From: Ziziphus jujuba
Lineage: Eukaryota; Streptophyta; Magnoliopsida; Rosales; Rhamnaceae
Length of the DNA: 64,000 nucleotides
Reading direction: 5' to 3'
NCBI RefSeq assembly: GCF_031755915.1
Contig: NC_083387.1
Location: forward strand, 26,725,001 to 26,789,000
Under the pieces are notes generated by a model that saw nothing but the letters and a program-made list of their open reading frames with translations, was not told where the DNA came from and did not search any database. The translations under genes were made by a program, and so were the position numbers. Shown here in pieces: positions 11,223 through 21,327 of this stretch (the first letter of the stretch is position 1; each line of letters opens with the position of its first letter).

Positions 11223-12050
11223 TGAGCCTGTATATTGGCGAGCCTGCGTATCTGGAGATTTCTGATGAGAGGCAACTTCCCACTTCCCCCCACTTTGACT
11301 TTTCTTGGTCTTATGTTTTAGGAACCTTCTCCATTTCTGAGAATTTGCTGGCGAAGGAAGGGCCTCCTGCTTCTCTTTCTTAATTGGACTTTAGACTGAT
11401 CTTTCATGCTATAGCTGCAGCGCCTGACAGTGGAAGAGGAAGTTGTGCTCATGACTGGTCCCTTGCATTGTTTACAGGTTGACAGATGCATGAGCTGAGA
11501 TTGTGCGGCTTTGTCCTCTCCAGTTTTCCTCAGTTTGTTCTCTTTTCCACTATTTTTAGTTTCCTAATGGGTTTTGGTTTGACCTATAGTTTTCAAAGTT
11601 TAGATTAAGTAGTAGCAGATGTGAATCTAAAATTGATTACTTGTTAATAAACTTATTCTTCATTATTCCTTTTTCATGTATTAGTATTTTTTTTGTATTA
11701 GTATTTTTTTTGCACATTTTATTGTTCTCCTTTTGTGTACTTTTTTTTTTGTCTTCTTGCTTTGTTGTGCTATTCAGTATAATCATCATATACTGTGCAA
11801 TGTTTGTCTTTTTCTCATGAAGTATTCATATTACCTTCCTAGTTGCATATATACATGGTTCTTGTCTTGTCTCTGGTATGAATAAATACTTTCTGTTAGA
11901 AGATTCTAAAGTTGAAATATCACATTCCTTTCGAGTTAAAAGGATCATATTATATGCGATCCATTGTTTTTGCAGTTGAGTCTCCCTCCCTCTGTAGATC
12001 GTCTAAGTCAGTTGGTAAACAGAGGTTAATATACTGGTACATCCCGACTG
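11223..12050. other. 3' flank of right NLR, no gene seen
   Basis: Mirror of 741-1641. T-rich runs lie at 11687-11750. AATAAA occurs at 11880-11885 and could serve as a poly(A) signal. Short frames here are not supported. Confidence 0.5.
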
Positions 12051-12263
12051 CTATGTAAAGTGAGAAAAGACAGTGTTCTGTATCTCCTTAGGTAGCATGC
12101 CTAGGTGAGTATAAGAAAAAGAGAGTAAGAAAATGTTGGTGGAAAAGAGGTAATGGGGTAGACTTGGATTGTTAGAGTGAATGTTGCCTGTTTTGTGTGT
12201 GAAGTTCAGAACAGGTGTGGAGTGGGTCATATAACCCTGTATCAGTTCCAAGATTGGCCAATC

Positions 12264-12541
12264 CAACTTTCACTCGTTGATTTAGAGAATGTGCTTATTA
12301 ACAAAGAAGCATTAGCATAACAGTTATTTGTGCACGAAGTACTTCTCATCCGTGCATAATCTGTAGCCTAGATTCATAGTTTCAGCTTCGAGAACAGAAT
12401 CACCCAACCTTCACTTGTTGATTTAGCGAATGTGCTTATTGACCAAGAAGCATTAGCATAACAGTTATTTGTGCACGAAGTACTTCTCATTATTGCACAA
12501 TCTGTAGCCTAGATTCATAGTTTCAGTTTCGAGAACAGAAT
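12264..12541. repeat. Tandem duplication, about 140 bp x 2
   Basis: Two adjacent copies sharing GTGCTTATTnACnAAGAAGC, GCATAACAGTTATTTGTGCA and GATTCATAGTTTCAG. The first starts near 12264 and the second near 12404. A third, more diverged copy lies at 13090-13235, and the left arm has one (about 610-760, inverted). These are pieces of the LINE remnant, so the remnant itself multiplied in the right arm. Confidence 0.8.
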
Positions 12542-13084
12542 CATGTAGGAGACTATCTCACAACTTGCTAACATAAAATCTCTCCTTGATGGTTCCTTGG
12601 AACAGCACCTGCTGCCACCACTCCACAAAAGATGATCTTGTTTACTCTGTGATCTGGTGCTTTCCGAGGTACTTTTGATGGATCGGAATCAGGTTGTCAT
12701 ATGGTCAAAGCGACATAAATTTCTCACCCTTCGTTCCTCATGTTCCCCAGTACAACACCATGTCCAAGTAGTCGGGTTGTCTTTTCCTTGTTACCACTTG
12801 AAACCGGCTTTATTAGTCAATTTGATTGTCCTGTATCAACCTATCATTTTTTTTTTTTTTGGGTAATCAGGATCATACCTGCTTTAGTAATTAATTTGAT
12901 TGGCATTCACATCATGAATGCACTTTTTTATTTAATCAAATCTAAAAGGACAAAAATTCCACAATTAAAAACAAATATATCTTCATTGTTAGGATTGTTA
13001 GAGTGAATGTCTTTGCCTGTTGTGTTTGGAAAGTTTAGGAACAGATATGGAGTGAGTGGTTTGACCCTGTATTCTATTGTTAGC

Positions 13085-13440
13085 CAATCCAACCTTGACC
13101 TATAGATCTTGAAAATGTGCTTATTAACCAAGAAGCATTAGCTTACCAAGAAGCATTAGCTTAACTGTTATTTGAGAGCAAAATACTTGTCGTTTGTGCA
13201 CAATCTGTGATCCAGATCATAGGTTCAGTTTTGAGAGCAGAAATGCAGGAGAGAATCTCATGTGTTGCCTTACAAATAAATAAGATCTCTCCTTGATGGT
13301 TCTTTGCAACAGTGCCTACTGCGACCTCAGCTTCGCATGTTCTTTCTAGGTGAAAATTGATCTTGATTGCTCCATGATCTGGTGCTTTCCTGGAATCTCC
13401 GTCTCTTTGATATTGTGCTTCCTCGTAGCTTTTCAAGGAG
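13085..13440 (-). pseudogene. RNase H-like remnant of a LINE (right copy)
   Basis: A minus-strand frame (13161-13436, 91 codons) contains IKINFHLER and VAKNHQGEILF, resembling the RVT_3 RNase H-like domain of plant LINEs, and continues to ITDCAQTTSILLSNNS before a stop. It is better preserved than the left copy, where a frameshift separates these two parts. A 17-base direct repeat (AAGAAGCATTAGCTTAC) lies at 13130-13160, just past the stop. It is probably dead LINE sequence carried in the NLR duplication. Confidence 0.5.
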
Positions 13441-13611
13441 GCGTTTTGGTAGTTTGATGTTGTTATTTAAAACAACATGTATTTCTCTCGCTTCCTTTCT
13501 AGGTAGTTTGGATGAGCTTTAAGAGTGTCCCCTCGCTATTCCTTGGTACCTCTTGAAACCAGCCTTTTTTGGTTTTTTTTCATTATTTTTTTTTTCTAAG
13601 TCTCAGAGCTC

Positions 13612-13929
13612 AGAAAGTTGTTTGGTTTCCAAGCCCACTGGTTTTATGCTGTGAATGTTGTTGATCCACATACAAAATTTAAGAAAAAATATGGGAATTG
13701 ACGATGCGTATTCCATGCTGCTGCAGAGTTGAAACCAGAGCTTTACAAATTATTTTGGCTGTCCTGGATCAAACCTCAATTGTTGTTTTGTTTCTGGTTT
13801 CACTCTGCAGCAGGATGGAATATGCATCATCAATTCCCATATTTTCTTTTTCTTAAATTTTACATGTGGATCAACATTCGCAGCATAAAACCAGTGGGCT
13901 TGGAAACCGAACAATATTCTGAGCTCTGA
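13612..13929. repeat. Local palindrome (foldback), arms about 130-145 bp
   Basis: 13612-13740 reads CAGAGCTCAGAAAGTTGTTT...CCAGAG, and 13785-13929 is its inverted copy (GGTTTCCAAGCCCACTGG present on both strands) around a spacer of about 45 bp. Only one arm is present at 1-130 in the left half of the duplication, so the second arm arose by a local inverted duplication or foldback event in the right half. Confidence 0.8.
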
Positions 13930-14087
13930 AACACAGGAACCGAAAAAAAAAAAAAAAAAAATTGCTCGACTGATGATTAGTTTGGATAGAGTTGGCGTTC
14001 AAATCACGGGCACAATTTTTTGTTTTGGGAAAAGATAAATAAATAAAAGACGATATGGTCAATATGAAACAAAAAATGGAAAAAAAA

Positions 14088-15690
14088 TTGCTCAAGACTT
14101 GAATTTGGCACTCCTCAGTAAACTAGCCTGGATGCTGGCCTCAGAGAATGATAGATTTTAGGTGCAGGCAATTAAAGCTAAATATTTTGCTGGTTGTTCC
14201 TTCCTGAAATGCTCGAAGAAGAAGAATTGCTCTTCTTCATGGAACGGCATTTATCAGGCTAGGAATATTCTGTTAAAAGGACTCTATTACAAGGTAGGAA
14301 AAGGAGATAGAATCAGTATATGGGAGGATCCATGGGTTCCTAATAACCCTCATTTCAAACCAACTCCAATCTCAGAAGCTGTATCCCAAGAATTTGGTAT
14401 GGTAAACTCTCTCAGGAACAGGGATGGCAGCTGGAATAAAGATAGACTTGACCATCTTTTTGATGCAACCACTGTGAGGAATATTTGTAAAATCCCTTCT
14501 TCAAATTCTCATCTAGAGGATAAACTAATCCGGTGCGGCAACACAAATGGGAAATTCACGGTTAAATCAGCTTTCTTGATGGAATTCTGGAGAAATCACT
14601 TAGCCTCTCAATGGTGGAAGTATCTATGGTCCTCCAAGATTCATGAAAGACTCAAGTTCTTTCTTTGGAAGCTTTACAATGGAGGACTTCCAACAGTAGA
14701 GAACCTCATGCATAGAAATATACATGTCACTAGTAATGAATGCATTCATGGCTGTGGTGTGCTAGAATCGGACAACCACATCTTTTTTCATTGTCAAGTT
14801 GCAAGGGCCGTGTGGTATGGCCTCCCGTGGTGTATTAAGTGGGAGACGTTTACAGATTATCCAGTGAAAGAAAAACTCTGTCTGATCTCTAACCCCCTTG
14901 GTTCTCTTCCAGTGCTCCCGTCAGACAGGGATTTCTTTTTTCTTTTTGCTGCCCTTGTGATGGACCAACTATGGAAGGAAAGAAACTCCCGCATCTTTGA
15001 AAATAAAACTAACCCTCTCGATAGTATCATGGATGTGTTGAATTTCAGGTTTAGAGAGGCCAAAGCCATCTTGCTAAAGGAGGAGAAGGGTGTTCTACTC
15101 TATAGAGAACCCAGGAGGATAGTAAGAATGTGGGATACGCAGAGCATAAGAATTAATTCTGATGCAGCAGTTAAAAATGGAGTTAGCTTCATTGGACTGG
15201 TGGCAAGGGACTATGAGGTCAAAGTTATAAAGATAAAGTCTATTCGCACCCAGACAGATATCCCTGAGTTAGCTGAAGCTGTGGGAGTCCTGCAAGGATT
15301 AATTTTAGCTCAAGAGGAAGGCTGGCAAAAAATATGGTGTGATTCTGACGCCAAAAACATTGTATCAACTCTAAACAGTCAAGACACACACAATTCTCAC
15401 TGGATAGTAGAAGGTATTTTGGAGGAGATCAGTTCTAAGAAAATAGGCTTCCAGAAGGTGTGTTTTAACTGGATCCCGAGGGAACAAAACTTTTTGGCTC
15501 ACTCTGTATGCAACTGGTGTATTAGAAATGATGTTACTGGTTTTTTGACAGTTAATTCTCTTCCCAGCAATTTTAGTTATTTTGCAACCCAGGAGATGGG
15601 CCTTGTGCCATCATCCTTTTGATGGCTTAGTCATCGGGTTTTTTGGGTTTTACACCTCACCTTGTAAGCAAAAAAAAAAAAAAAAAAAAA
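14088..15690 (+). mobile_element. 5'-truncated LINE (L1-type non-LTR retrotransposon)
   Basis: The fragment carries only the C-terminal part of ORF2 (zf-RVT and RNase H-like), a short 3' UTR and a poly(A) tract at about 15669-15690. Flanking both sides is AATGGAAAAAAA (about 14076-14087 and 15690-15702), a plausible target-site duplication matching the A-rich preference of L1-type endonucleases. 5' truncation is typical of LINE insertion. Because the 3' flank is A-rich, the exact duplication length is uncertain. Confidence 0.8.
14096..15622 (+). pseudogene. LINE ORF2 C-terminal part: zf-RVT plus RNase H-like domain
   Basis: The frame opens inside the element (about 14096, DLNLALLSKLAW, the usual link after the reverse transcriptase) and has one in-frame TAG at 14159-14161 right before VQAIKAKYF; from there it stays open for 486 codons. 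There is no true start codon. The zf-RVT region includes FTVKSAF, HERLKFFLWKL and a C-x-HGC...DNHIFFHC zinc-like set with ARAVW. The RNase H-like region runs from about INSDAAVKNG to NWIPREQNFLAHS with IWCDSDA in the middle; the DSD and the final LAHS/LADxxA position match the plant RVT_3 type. The reverse transcriptase and endonuclease are missing, so this is a dead copy, but its long open frame suggests recent insertion. Confidence 0.88.
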
Positions 15691-15749
15691 ATGGAAAAAA
15701 AAGAAAGAAAGAAAATAGAAAGACCATATTGTCCTTTTGGTATCTAAGA

Positions 15750-15989
15750 TGGTCATGTATGTATGTATGAATATATATATATATATATATATATATTGAT
15801 GGTGAAAATTAATTAAACTGGGCTAATCAGTTTATTAAAGCCCACGTAATTCGGGTTTCACATTCATAACATAGAGCCCACATAATTCGGGTTTTTCTGA
15901 ATAGGTTTATAAAGGGTGAAAGTCAAATAGATAGGCCATTTCCTGGAAGCTGATGGTTTTGGAGGATGTACTTATACCACTCTAATCAG
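15750..15989. repeat. (TA)n tract and short direct repeat
   Basis: (TA)n at about 15770-15796 is preceded by GTATGTATGTATG. Two copies of AGCCCACrTAATTCGGGTTT lie at 15838 and 15877. No gene is seen. Confidence 0.7.
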
Positions 15990-16387
15990 CTTTGATTAAC
16001 ATCCAAAGACCAAAAAAAAAATCTTGGTCCTCCTCCAAAATTTTTGAAAGCCAAGAACAAAACTAAGTGAAATCACCTTCAAATAAATTTGGCAGCACAG
16101 GAGGAAAAGCCGTACTTTCCAAATTTGACGTGCATGAGAGCAACTCCAAACAGCATGAATCAAAGTTTCCTCTCTGGACATCAAATAAAATTTACCTTCT
16201 TATTTTGAAGACACAACTTCCACAATAAGTTCCACCATTCCAAATGACATTCATTACTCGGCTCAGCCAAGGAACTTCCTCCTTCGGGTTGAGGATGAGT
16301 CAACCTAGCAGCCTTGTACCTACTCTTCACTGTATGCGCACCATTAACAGTAGTAATTAGATCAAATGACAAATGAATGAAAAACAA
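15990..16387 (-). pseudogene. Second LINE fragment, zf-RVT region
   Basis: Reading the minus strand, 16387-16181 encodes HTVKSRYKAARLTHPQ...CHLEWWNLLWKLCLQNKKVNFI and then a stop; a following frame (16184-15996) encodes REETLIHAVWSCSHARQIWK. Together they match the zf-RVT zinc-binding region of plant LINEs (VKSxYxxA, W..LW.L....K..F, ETxxHxxxxCxxAxxxW), with the middle segment deleted. It belongs to a different LINE family from the neighbour at 14088, and lies on the opposite strand. Dead fragment. Confidence 0.75.
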
Positions 16388-16603
16388 AAAACAAGCACAA
16401 AGTAAAACAAACAGATGAACTAGTTCTAATCTACAAAAGAACTACAATGCCTTGGAATAGAAATTTGCAAAATTAAAAATTAAAATTGTCGTCTACATTT
16501 TTTGTTTTTATTTTTTTTTTCTACCTATAATTTTGTGTGATTTGCTCATCTCAAATATTTAAACAAAAAGAAAAAAAAAAACAATTTCAAGTGGTTTTCA
16601 ATT

Positions 16604-16648
<45 letters not shown>

Positions 16649-17105
16649 TTTTTGGGTTTTTAACCTCTTATGCTTGTATTGATGAAGATGTTTAACCATC
16701 GTTAAAACATTAATAAGCATTTGAATTAAGTATTTTATACACAATTTAGCAGAAAAAAATCAAAAATAAAAAACAAAAATAGCGGTTACCAAATATGTTT
16801 CGGAGTTATTGACTTTGTTATTCATGAACCATGTCTAGTTACCTCTTGAAACCAGCTTTAATTTATTTTTACATATGAACTTTGATAGAAAGGATGTGTC
16901 ATCAACCAATCAATAGGCTTTAATTAAATTTAATGGTATGTGATTAAAATTAGCTGTTATTTCAAATGACAAACGTATTGACGGCTAGGATTAAAAACAA
17001 AAAACAAGCACAGAGAAAAACAAACAGATGAACTAGACTGTAAACTAATAAGAACTTTGATGCTTCGAAGAATAGAAATTTACAAATTTAAAAATTAAGA
17101 AAATA
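16380..17105. repeat. Pair of about 110-bp direct repeats
   Basis: 16380-16490 and 16990-17100 share AAAAACAAAAAACAAGCACA, AAACAAACAGATGAACTAG and AATAGAAATTTrCAAA. The 500 bp between them is AT-rich with (GT)/(TA)n at 16605-16642 and holds no gene. Confidence 0.7.
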
Positions 17106-17376
17106 TAGTTAACCAGAACAACGTGCCAAGTCTTTTGGTAAGTACACTCAATGACTGTTAAAACAACACAAGAGTCACAAACCATCTTATTTCATCAATC
17201 AAAATCAATTTAACGCAATGCATTTATAATATTCAAATTAGCCACATATCCCATAAATTCCTGCATAAATAATCCAACTTGGATTGAAGCTGTCATGCAC
17301 CACACAACATCTTCTCATTATCGCTCAAATATGTGACTTCCTCAATGAATTAAGAAGTTCACTGGTGATACTAAAA

Positions 17377-17470
17377 ACATCCAATAAAATCCACCCCAAC
17401 CAAAAAAAAAAACATAAAGAACAAACATCCAATAAAATCCACCCCAACCAAAAAAAAAACATAAAGAACA
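17377..17470. repeat. 47-bp tandem repeat x 2
   Basis: Two copies of a unit with ACATCCAATAAAATCCACCC, an A run and CATAAAGAACA. They start at about 17377 and 17424 and differ mainly in A-run length. Confidence 0.85.
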
Positions 17471-17499
17471 ATCATCCATAATGAATTCGTTAACCCACT

Positions 17500-17609
17500 G
17501 ATGTCGATTCCATCACACAATGGACCAGAGCCGTCATACCAAAGAAGCAGTAACGATGTCAATTCCCTCCACGATAGACCATAGCCATTATACAGAATGA
17601 GCAGTAAAA
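17500..17609. repeat. 55-bp imperfect tandem repeat x 2
   Basis: Units begin GATGTCGATTCC (17500) and GATGTCAATTCC (17555) and end GAAGCAGTAAC and GAGCAGTAAAA. About one base in four differs, so this duplication is older than its 47-bp neighbour. Confidence 0.75.
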
Positions 17610-18151
17610 GAGTACGGACCTTATCCTCTGGCAGTCAATCACATGCTGAGTTACAAGAATGGAGTTTGGAACGGTGCATGCAGTTTGAAGCAGTTGAAAA
17701 GCCTTTGGAAACGGTACCAACCACCAATTGCTCGAGCTGAATTTGAAATCCAACAAGCACATAGAAAATTAAAAAAAAAAAAATTAAATTAAATTTTCAT
17801 AACTGCAAAAGAAGTTTGGGCATTGTTCAAAATATAAAGCTTATTATGATTAAATTCATGATAAAACTTTTCCTTCCAACATTATTTCCTTAGCTGAGGG
17901 AACTGTGAAACTAAACCACGCTACCAAGTCAAATAGAGTAATCAGAAAGATTTAACAGAATAATTCCAATAATATACAATGAAAGAAACAATTTGTCATA
18001 TTTTTATAGCGTAAATGGATGTCAACCCAGTTGTTATGCCAGGACTTTGGAGTTAAAACAACAACGGTTAAAAAGGTCACTACCCCCTACTAAAACCAAT
18101 AATAGAATAAAATTTAAAACAAGAGAAGCTTCAACACATACTACTGCAGGA

Positions 18152-18182
<31 letters not shown>

Positions 18183-18240
18183 TACCTGAAGAAAATCCAA
18201 CGAATAGGTAGACAGGGAAATATCCACATGATTCATCATC
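17610..18240. other. 3' side of third NLR, no clear gene
   Basis: AT-rich noncoding sequence with a (TA)n tract at about 18160-18184. On the minus strand, CTTCAG followed by GTATAT at 18182-18191 could be a splice donor just downstream of the NLR stop. A weak open frame (17559-17762 minus) resembles nothing I recognise. Confidence 0.4.
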
Positions 18241-21200
18241 TCAATCCCCACACGAGCATGCCCAAGGTTTTTGCCAAATGCTGGGCCCATCTTCCTCCTT
18301 GTCTCCCTGATACCACTGGCCTTGCAAAGAAAAGACAGCTGTACTCTGACGAGAATGAGTATCTAGCAGCTTTTCTTCTGGTAAACACATGAACTCATGA
18401 CAGCAAGCAATTCGCAGATTTTGAAGGGACCTGAGATGTCGGAAGCCATTTCCCTTTGGGGCTCTGAGATTTCTGCAATAGGAAATGGTAAGTGATTGTA
18501 AATTTGAAGGCCATTCCCCTTCCGGCAACGTCTCCAATTTCCTACAGTAATATATTTCCATTGTTTGAAGCGATGGATATGCGGTGCCCATCTGCACATC
18601 CTGCGGAAGCAAAGTTGCAATTTGTTGACATCCTGATATATGCAGCAATCTCAAGGATGGAAGACAATAAGGCAAGCCACCACATAGCTGCGGGCAATCT
18701 TCCAAATAAAGCTCCTCAAGATAAGGAAAACCTCCATCTTCGTTGCCACTTATCAAAAACCATTCCTGCCACTCTGACATACTACGCATGCGTAAAGTTT
18801 CAAGTGACCTAAAAGGCTTACTCGTGGAGGAACTGTTATAATAAAACTCCGGACCTATCCTCATTACTGAATCGAATCCAATAATTTCTAGATATCTGAG
18901 AGAGGGTAGTTCCCCAAGTGGCGGCAAAATACAGCAATTTTTACAATTTATTAGATGCACCGATACCATATTACAATACGAACTATCTCCTACCCAATTT
19001 GGGAATTTTGTACCACCATAAAATTTGACAATGAGTTTCTTTAGGTTTGTATGTGGTTGTACGCTGTCAAGAACTTCCCTTACTCTTAAGGAATCATCTG
19101 GGCGACCACTCCACGTCAAACCAAGCTCATTAAGGTACTTTTTATCCTTCAAATTAGCCTCCATGGCGTTTCCAATATTACTAACATTTTGAAGCCCCGA
19201 AATACAAAGTGTTCCATGAAGATGCTGAAGCTCTTTTAACTCTTGAATGCCGGAGCCACCATATTTACCCACAACAAAATTACTCAGTGACTGCAAATTC
19301 CTCATTCTACTCATTTGCAAAGGCATCTCTGTTAAACATGTGTTGCTAATATCAAGATGTCGCAACTGGTGTAGGGCTGTAATGTCAGTTGGCAACTGAG
19401 TAAGATTTCTACAATTTGACAGCAATAGTGTCTGCAATTTGGACAAACGACAAATTGTACCAGGTAGCTGCGTTATTAGAGTTGAAGATAAATCCAAGTA
19501 TCGTAGATACTTCAACTTGCAAACCGAATCAGGCAATTCCAAAATTGGACAAGATGTTAAAGACAAAGATCTTAAGTGAGGTAGCCTTGGCAATAGTCCA
19601 TGGTATACCAATCTGTGCAATGGCAATCCTGTATTTACCCTTCTCCATTGTGCTCCTGGGAAGGCATGCAAAACCTTAGCTTTGGATAAGGCCTTAAGCT
19701 TCTGGAAGCTAAAGTTTCTTACTTGCATCTTGCTAACAAGGGCAAGCGAGATATGGTCATCCAACTTGAAACAAAATTCTTTTGAAATAGATTTAGCAAA
19801 ATTGTATACAAGGTTATGCATGGTGACAGCAGATTGACTGACTCTTGATTGCTGAAGCAGTGACCTTGATAATAGATGGTTTAAGTATATCTCTCCAACT
19901 TCTTCCATTCTCTTATCCATTCGGGGTTGTAAAAGATCCTGAGCCATCCACATCAAAATTAACAGTTTCTTATCAACTTCGTAACCTCGTGGAAACACAG
20001 AACAGTAAGCGAAGCATTGCTTAAGATGCGGAGGTAGGTAATGGTAGCTCAACCAAAGAGCCGGGAGAATGCTACTTTCCTCCTTTGACAACTCCCACAC
20101 ATTGCTATTTAGTATATTGTCCCATGTCTCCTGTTGAGAATGAAACCGCAGAAGACCAGCAAGTGTTTTAACAGCTAAGGGAATACCGTTGCTCTTTTTG
20201 ACAATTTTTTCACCTATTACGTTTAGATCTGGAAAAAAACCAGACTCCACCTCATCAAAGGCATGTTTGAGAAGCAATTTGAAGCCATCTTCAGGTGATA
20301 TGGTCTTGAGGTCAAAAGTGGGAACATTGCCAATCATGGTGGCAATAACCTCATTTTGAGTTGTTAAAATTATCTTACTCCCATTTGCTCCGGATTCGAA
20401 ACAACTTTTGAAGAAATTCCAATGAACATAATTCTTATCCCAAACATCATCTTGAACAAAGAGGAACTTTTTTCCCATCAATGACTCCTTCAATTTAAAC
20501 TGAAGAAAACTGACGTCCCTGACATCGCATGCAATAGAAGTGACAGACTCAAACATACATTTGGTTAACCTCAGGAGATCAAATTCGTCAGAGACACAAA
20601 CCCATGCTTTCAGATCGAAATGTCTATTCACTTTTAAATCTTCGTAAAGCAGGTGAGCCAGAGTTGTTTTACCAACTCCTGCCATACCCAATATGGGGAT
20701 CACTGATACGTTATTGTCATTGGATAGTAACAGTTTCAAAATAGTCTCTTTCTCATAGTCTCTACCATAAACATCATATTCCATTAAATTTTGTGGTGGT
20801 GGTGGAGAGAAGTTGTCATCGACGGCAGAGTTTTCCATCAATTTTGTTTCAGGTAAAGATTTGGGTTGAACATAATCATCTTCAAATTCAAATTCTTTGA
20901 GAGCGAGCCCATCTTTTAGCTCTAAGAGAGATTCTAATTTAACAATGATCTCCAATAAGCCTTGATAAACTGTCTCAACATTAAAGGGAGTTGACATAGA
21001 ATTAAGTACCTGATTAATGCTGAAAAAGTCATGAGATTCTCGTGCAAGTTTGCATCTGAGAGCTTCAGTTTCGATCTCATCCAACAGGTCTTGTACATCA
21101 TACATTACATCTTCAACATCGCTAACCCACATATCAACATCTGGGTTTCGGATTTGCATCTCCATAGCATCACTCAGGAGGTTATTGAAGGACAACAGCA

Positions 21201-21327
21201 TAGTCTTGAGCTTCTGAAACTGCTTCTTCATGGCCTCCTTCTCCTCTATGAAGTCGACCAACTCCACAGAGTCCAACGTCTTCAAACACGACATGGGCAG
21301 GGATCCACCCTTCGCTGGTATAACCAT
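18241..21327 (-). CDS. CC-NB-ARC-LRR protein (NLR), third gene
   Basis: The start is the ATG at 21327 (MVIPAKGG), giving 1028 codons; the frame is open six codons further but without ATG. A later Met (MSCLKTLD) is also possible. The coiled-coil N-terminus has an EDVID-like VEDVMYDVQDLLDEI (71-85). NB-ARC motifs are near canonical: P-loop GMAGVGKTTL (214-223), kinase-2 FLFVQDDVW (288-296, Gln for Leu), GSKIILTT, GIPLAVK (381-387), CFAYCSVFPRGYE. The MHD site is MHN (503-505). LRRs run from about 590 to the end. The last residues (DKEEDGPSIWQKPWACSCGD) resemble the usual KGEDWPKI C-terminal signature but then diverge. In the +1 frame the sequence stays open past the stop (GHARVGIE), so a one-base indel in the CAAAAACC run may have cut the tail. 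It is distinct from the two NLRs at 1642 and 8526. Role by family: intracellular immune receptor. Confidence 0.92.
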   Translation of the reverse strand: MVIPAKGGSLPMSCLKTLDSVELVDFIEEKEAMKKQFQKLKTMLLSFNNLLSDAMEMQIRNPDVDMWVSDVEDVMYDVQDLLDEIETEALRCKLARESHDFFSINQVLNSMSTPFNVETVYQGLLEIIVKLESLLELKDGLALKEFEFEDDYVQPKSLPETKLMENSAVDDNFSPPPPQNLMEYDVYGRDYEKETILKLLLSNDNNVSVIPILGMAGVGKTTLAHLLYEDLKVNRHFDLKAWVCVSDEFDLLRLTKCMFESVTSIACDVRDVSFLQFKLKESLMGKKFLFVQDDVWDKNYVHWNFFKSCFESGANGSKIILTTQNEVIATMIGNVPTFDLKTISPEDGFKLLLKHAFDEVESGFFPDLNVIGEKIVKKSNGIPLAVKTLAGLLRFHSQQETWDNILNSNVWELSKEESSILPALWLSYHYLPPHLKQCFAYCSVFPRGYEVDKKLLILMWMAQDLLQPRMDKRMEEVGEIYLNHLLSRSLLQQSRVSQSAVTMHNLVYNFAKSISKEFCFKLDDHISLALVSKMQVRNFSFQKLKALSKAKVLHAFPGAQWRRVNTGLPLHRLVYHGLLPRLPHLRSLSLTSCPILELPDSVCKLKYLRYLDLSSTLITQLPGTICRLSKLQTLLLSNCRNLTQLPTDITALHQLRHLDISNTCLTEMPLQMSRMRNLQSLSNFVVGKYGGSGIQELKELQHLHGTLCISGLQNVSNIGNAMEANLKDKKYLNELGLTWSGRPDDSLRVREVLDSVQPHTNLKKLIVKFYGGTKFPNWVGDSSYCNMVSVHLINCKNCCILPPLGELPSLRYLEIIGFDSVMRIGPEFYYNSSSTSKPFRSLETLRMRSMSEWQEWFLISGNEDGGFPYLEELYLEDCPQLCGGLPYCLPSLRLLHISGCQQIATLLPQDVQMGTAYPSLQTMEIYYCRKLETLPEGEWPSNLQSLTISYCRNLRAPKGNGFRHLRSLQNLRIACCHEFMCLPEEKLLDTHSRQSTAVFSLQGQWYQGDKEEDGPSIWQKPWACSCGD

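Larger units (their letters stand above)
7519..13930. repeat. Right arm of large inverted duplication
   Basis: Inverted copy of 1-5580. Relative to the left arm it has gained about 1 kb (roughly 12050-13040, including a tandem duplication of the LINE remnant) and a local palindrome at 13612-13929. Sequence match is high over the NLR genes and lower in the flanks. Confidence 0.85.

Noticed and set aside
13975..14025. Possible SINE B-box (GCGTTCAAATCACGGGCAC)
   Set aside because: No matching A-box, no tail and no second copy, so it is too weak.
14162..14164. GTG as start of the LINE protein
   Set aside because: LINE-like protein sequence continues upstream in the same frame across a TAG, so this is not a start but the point after a nonsense change.
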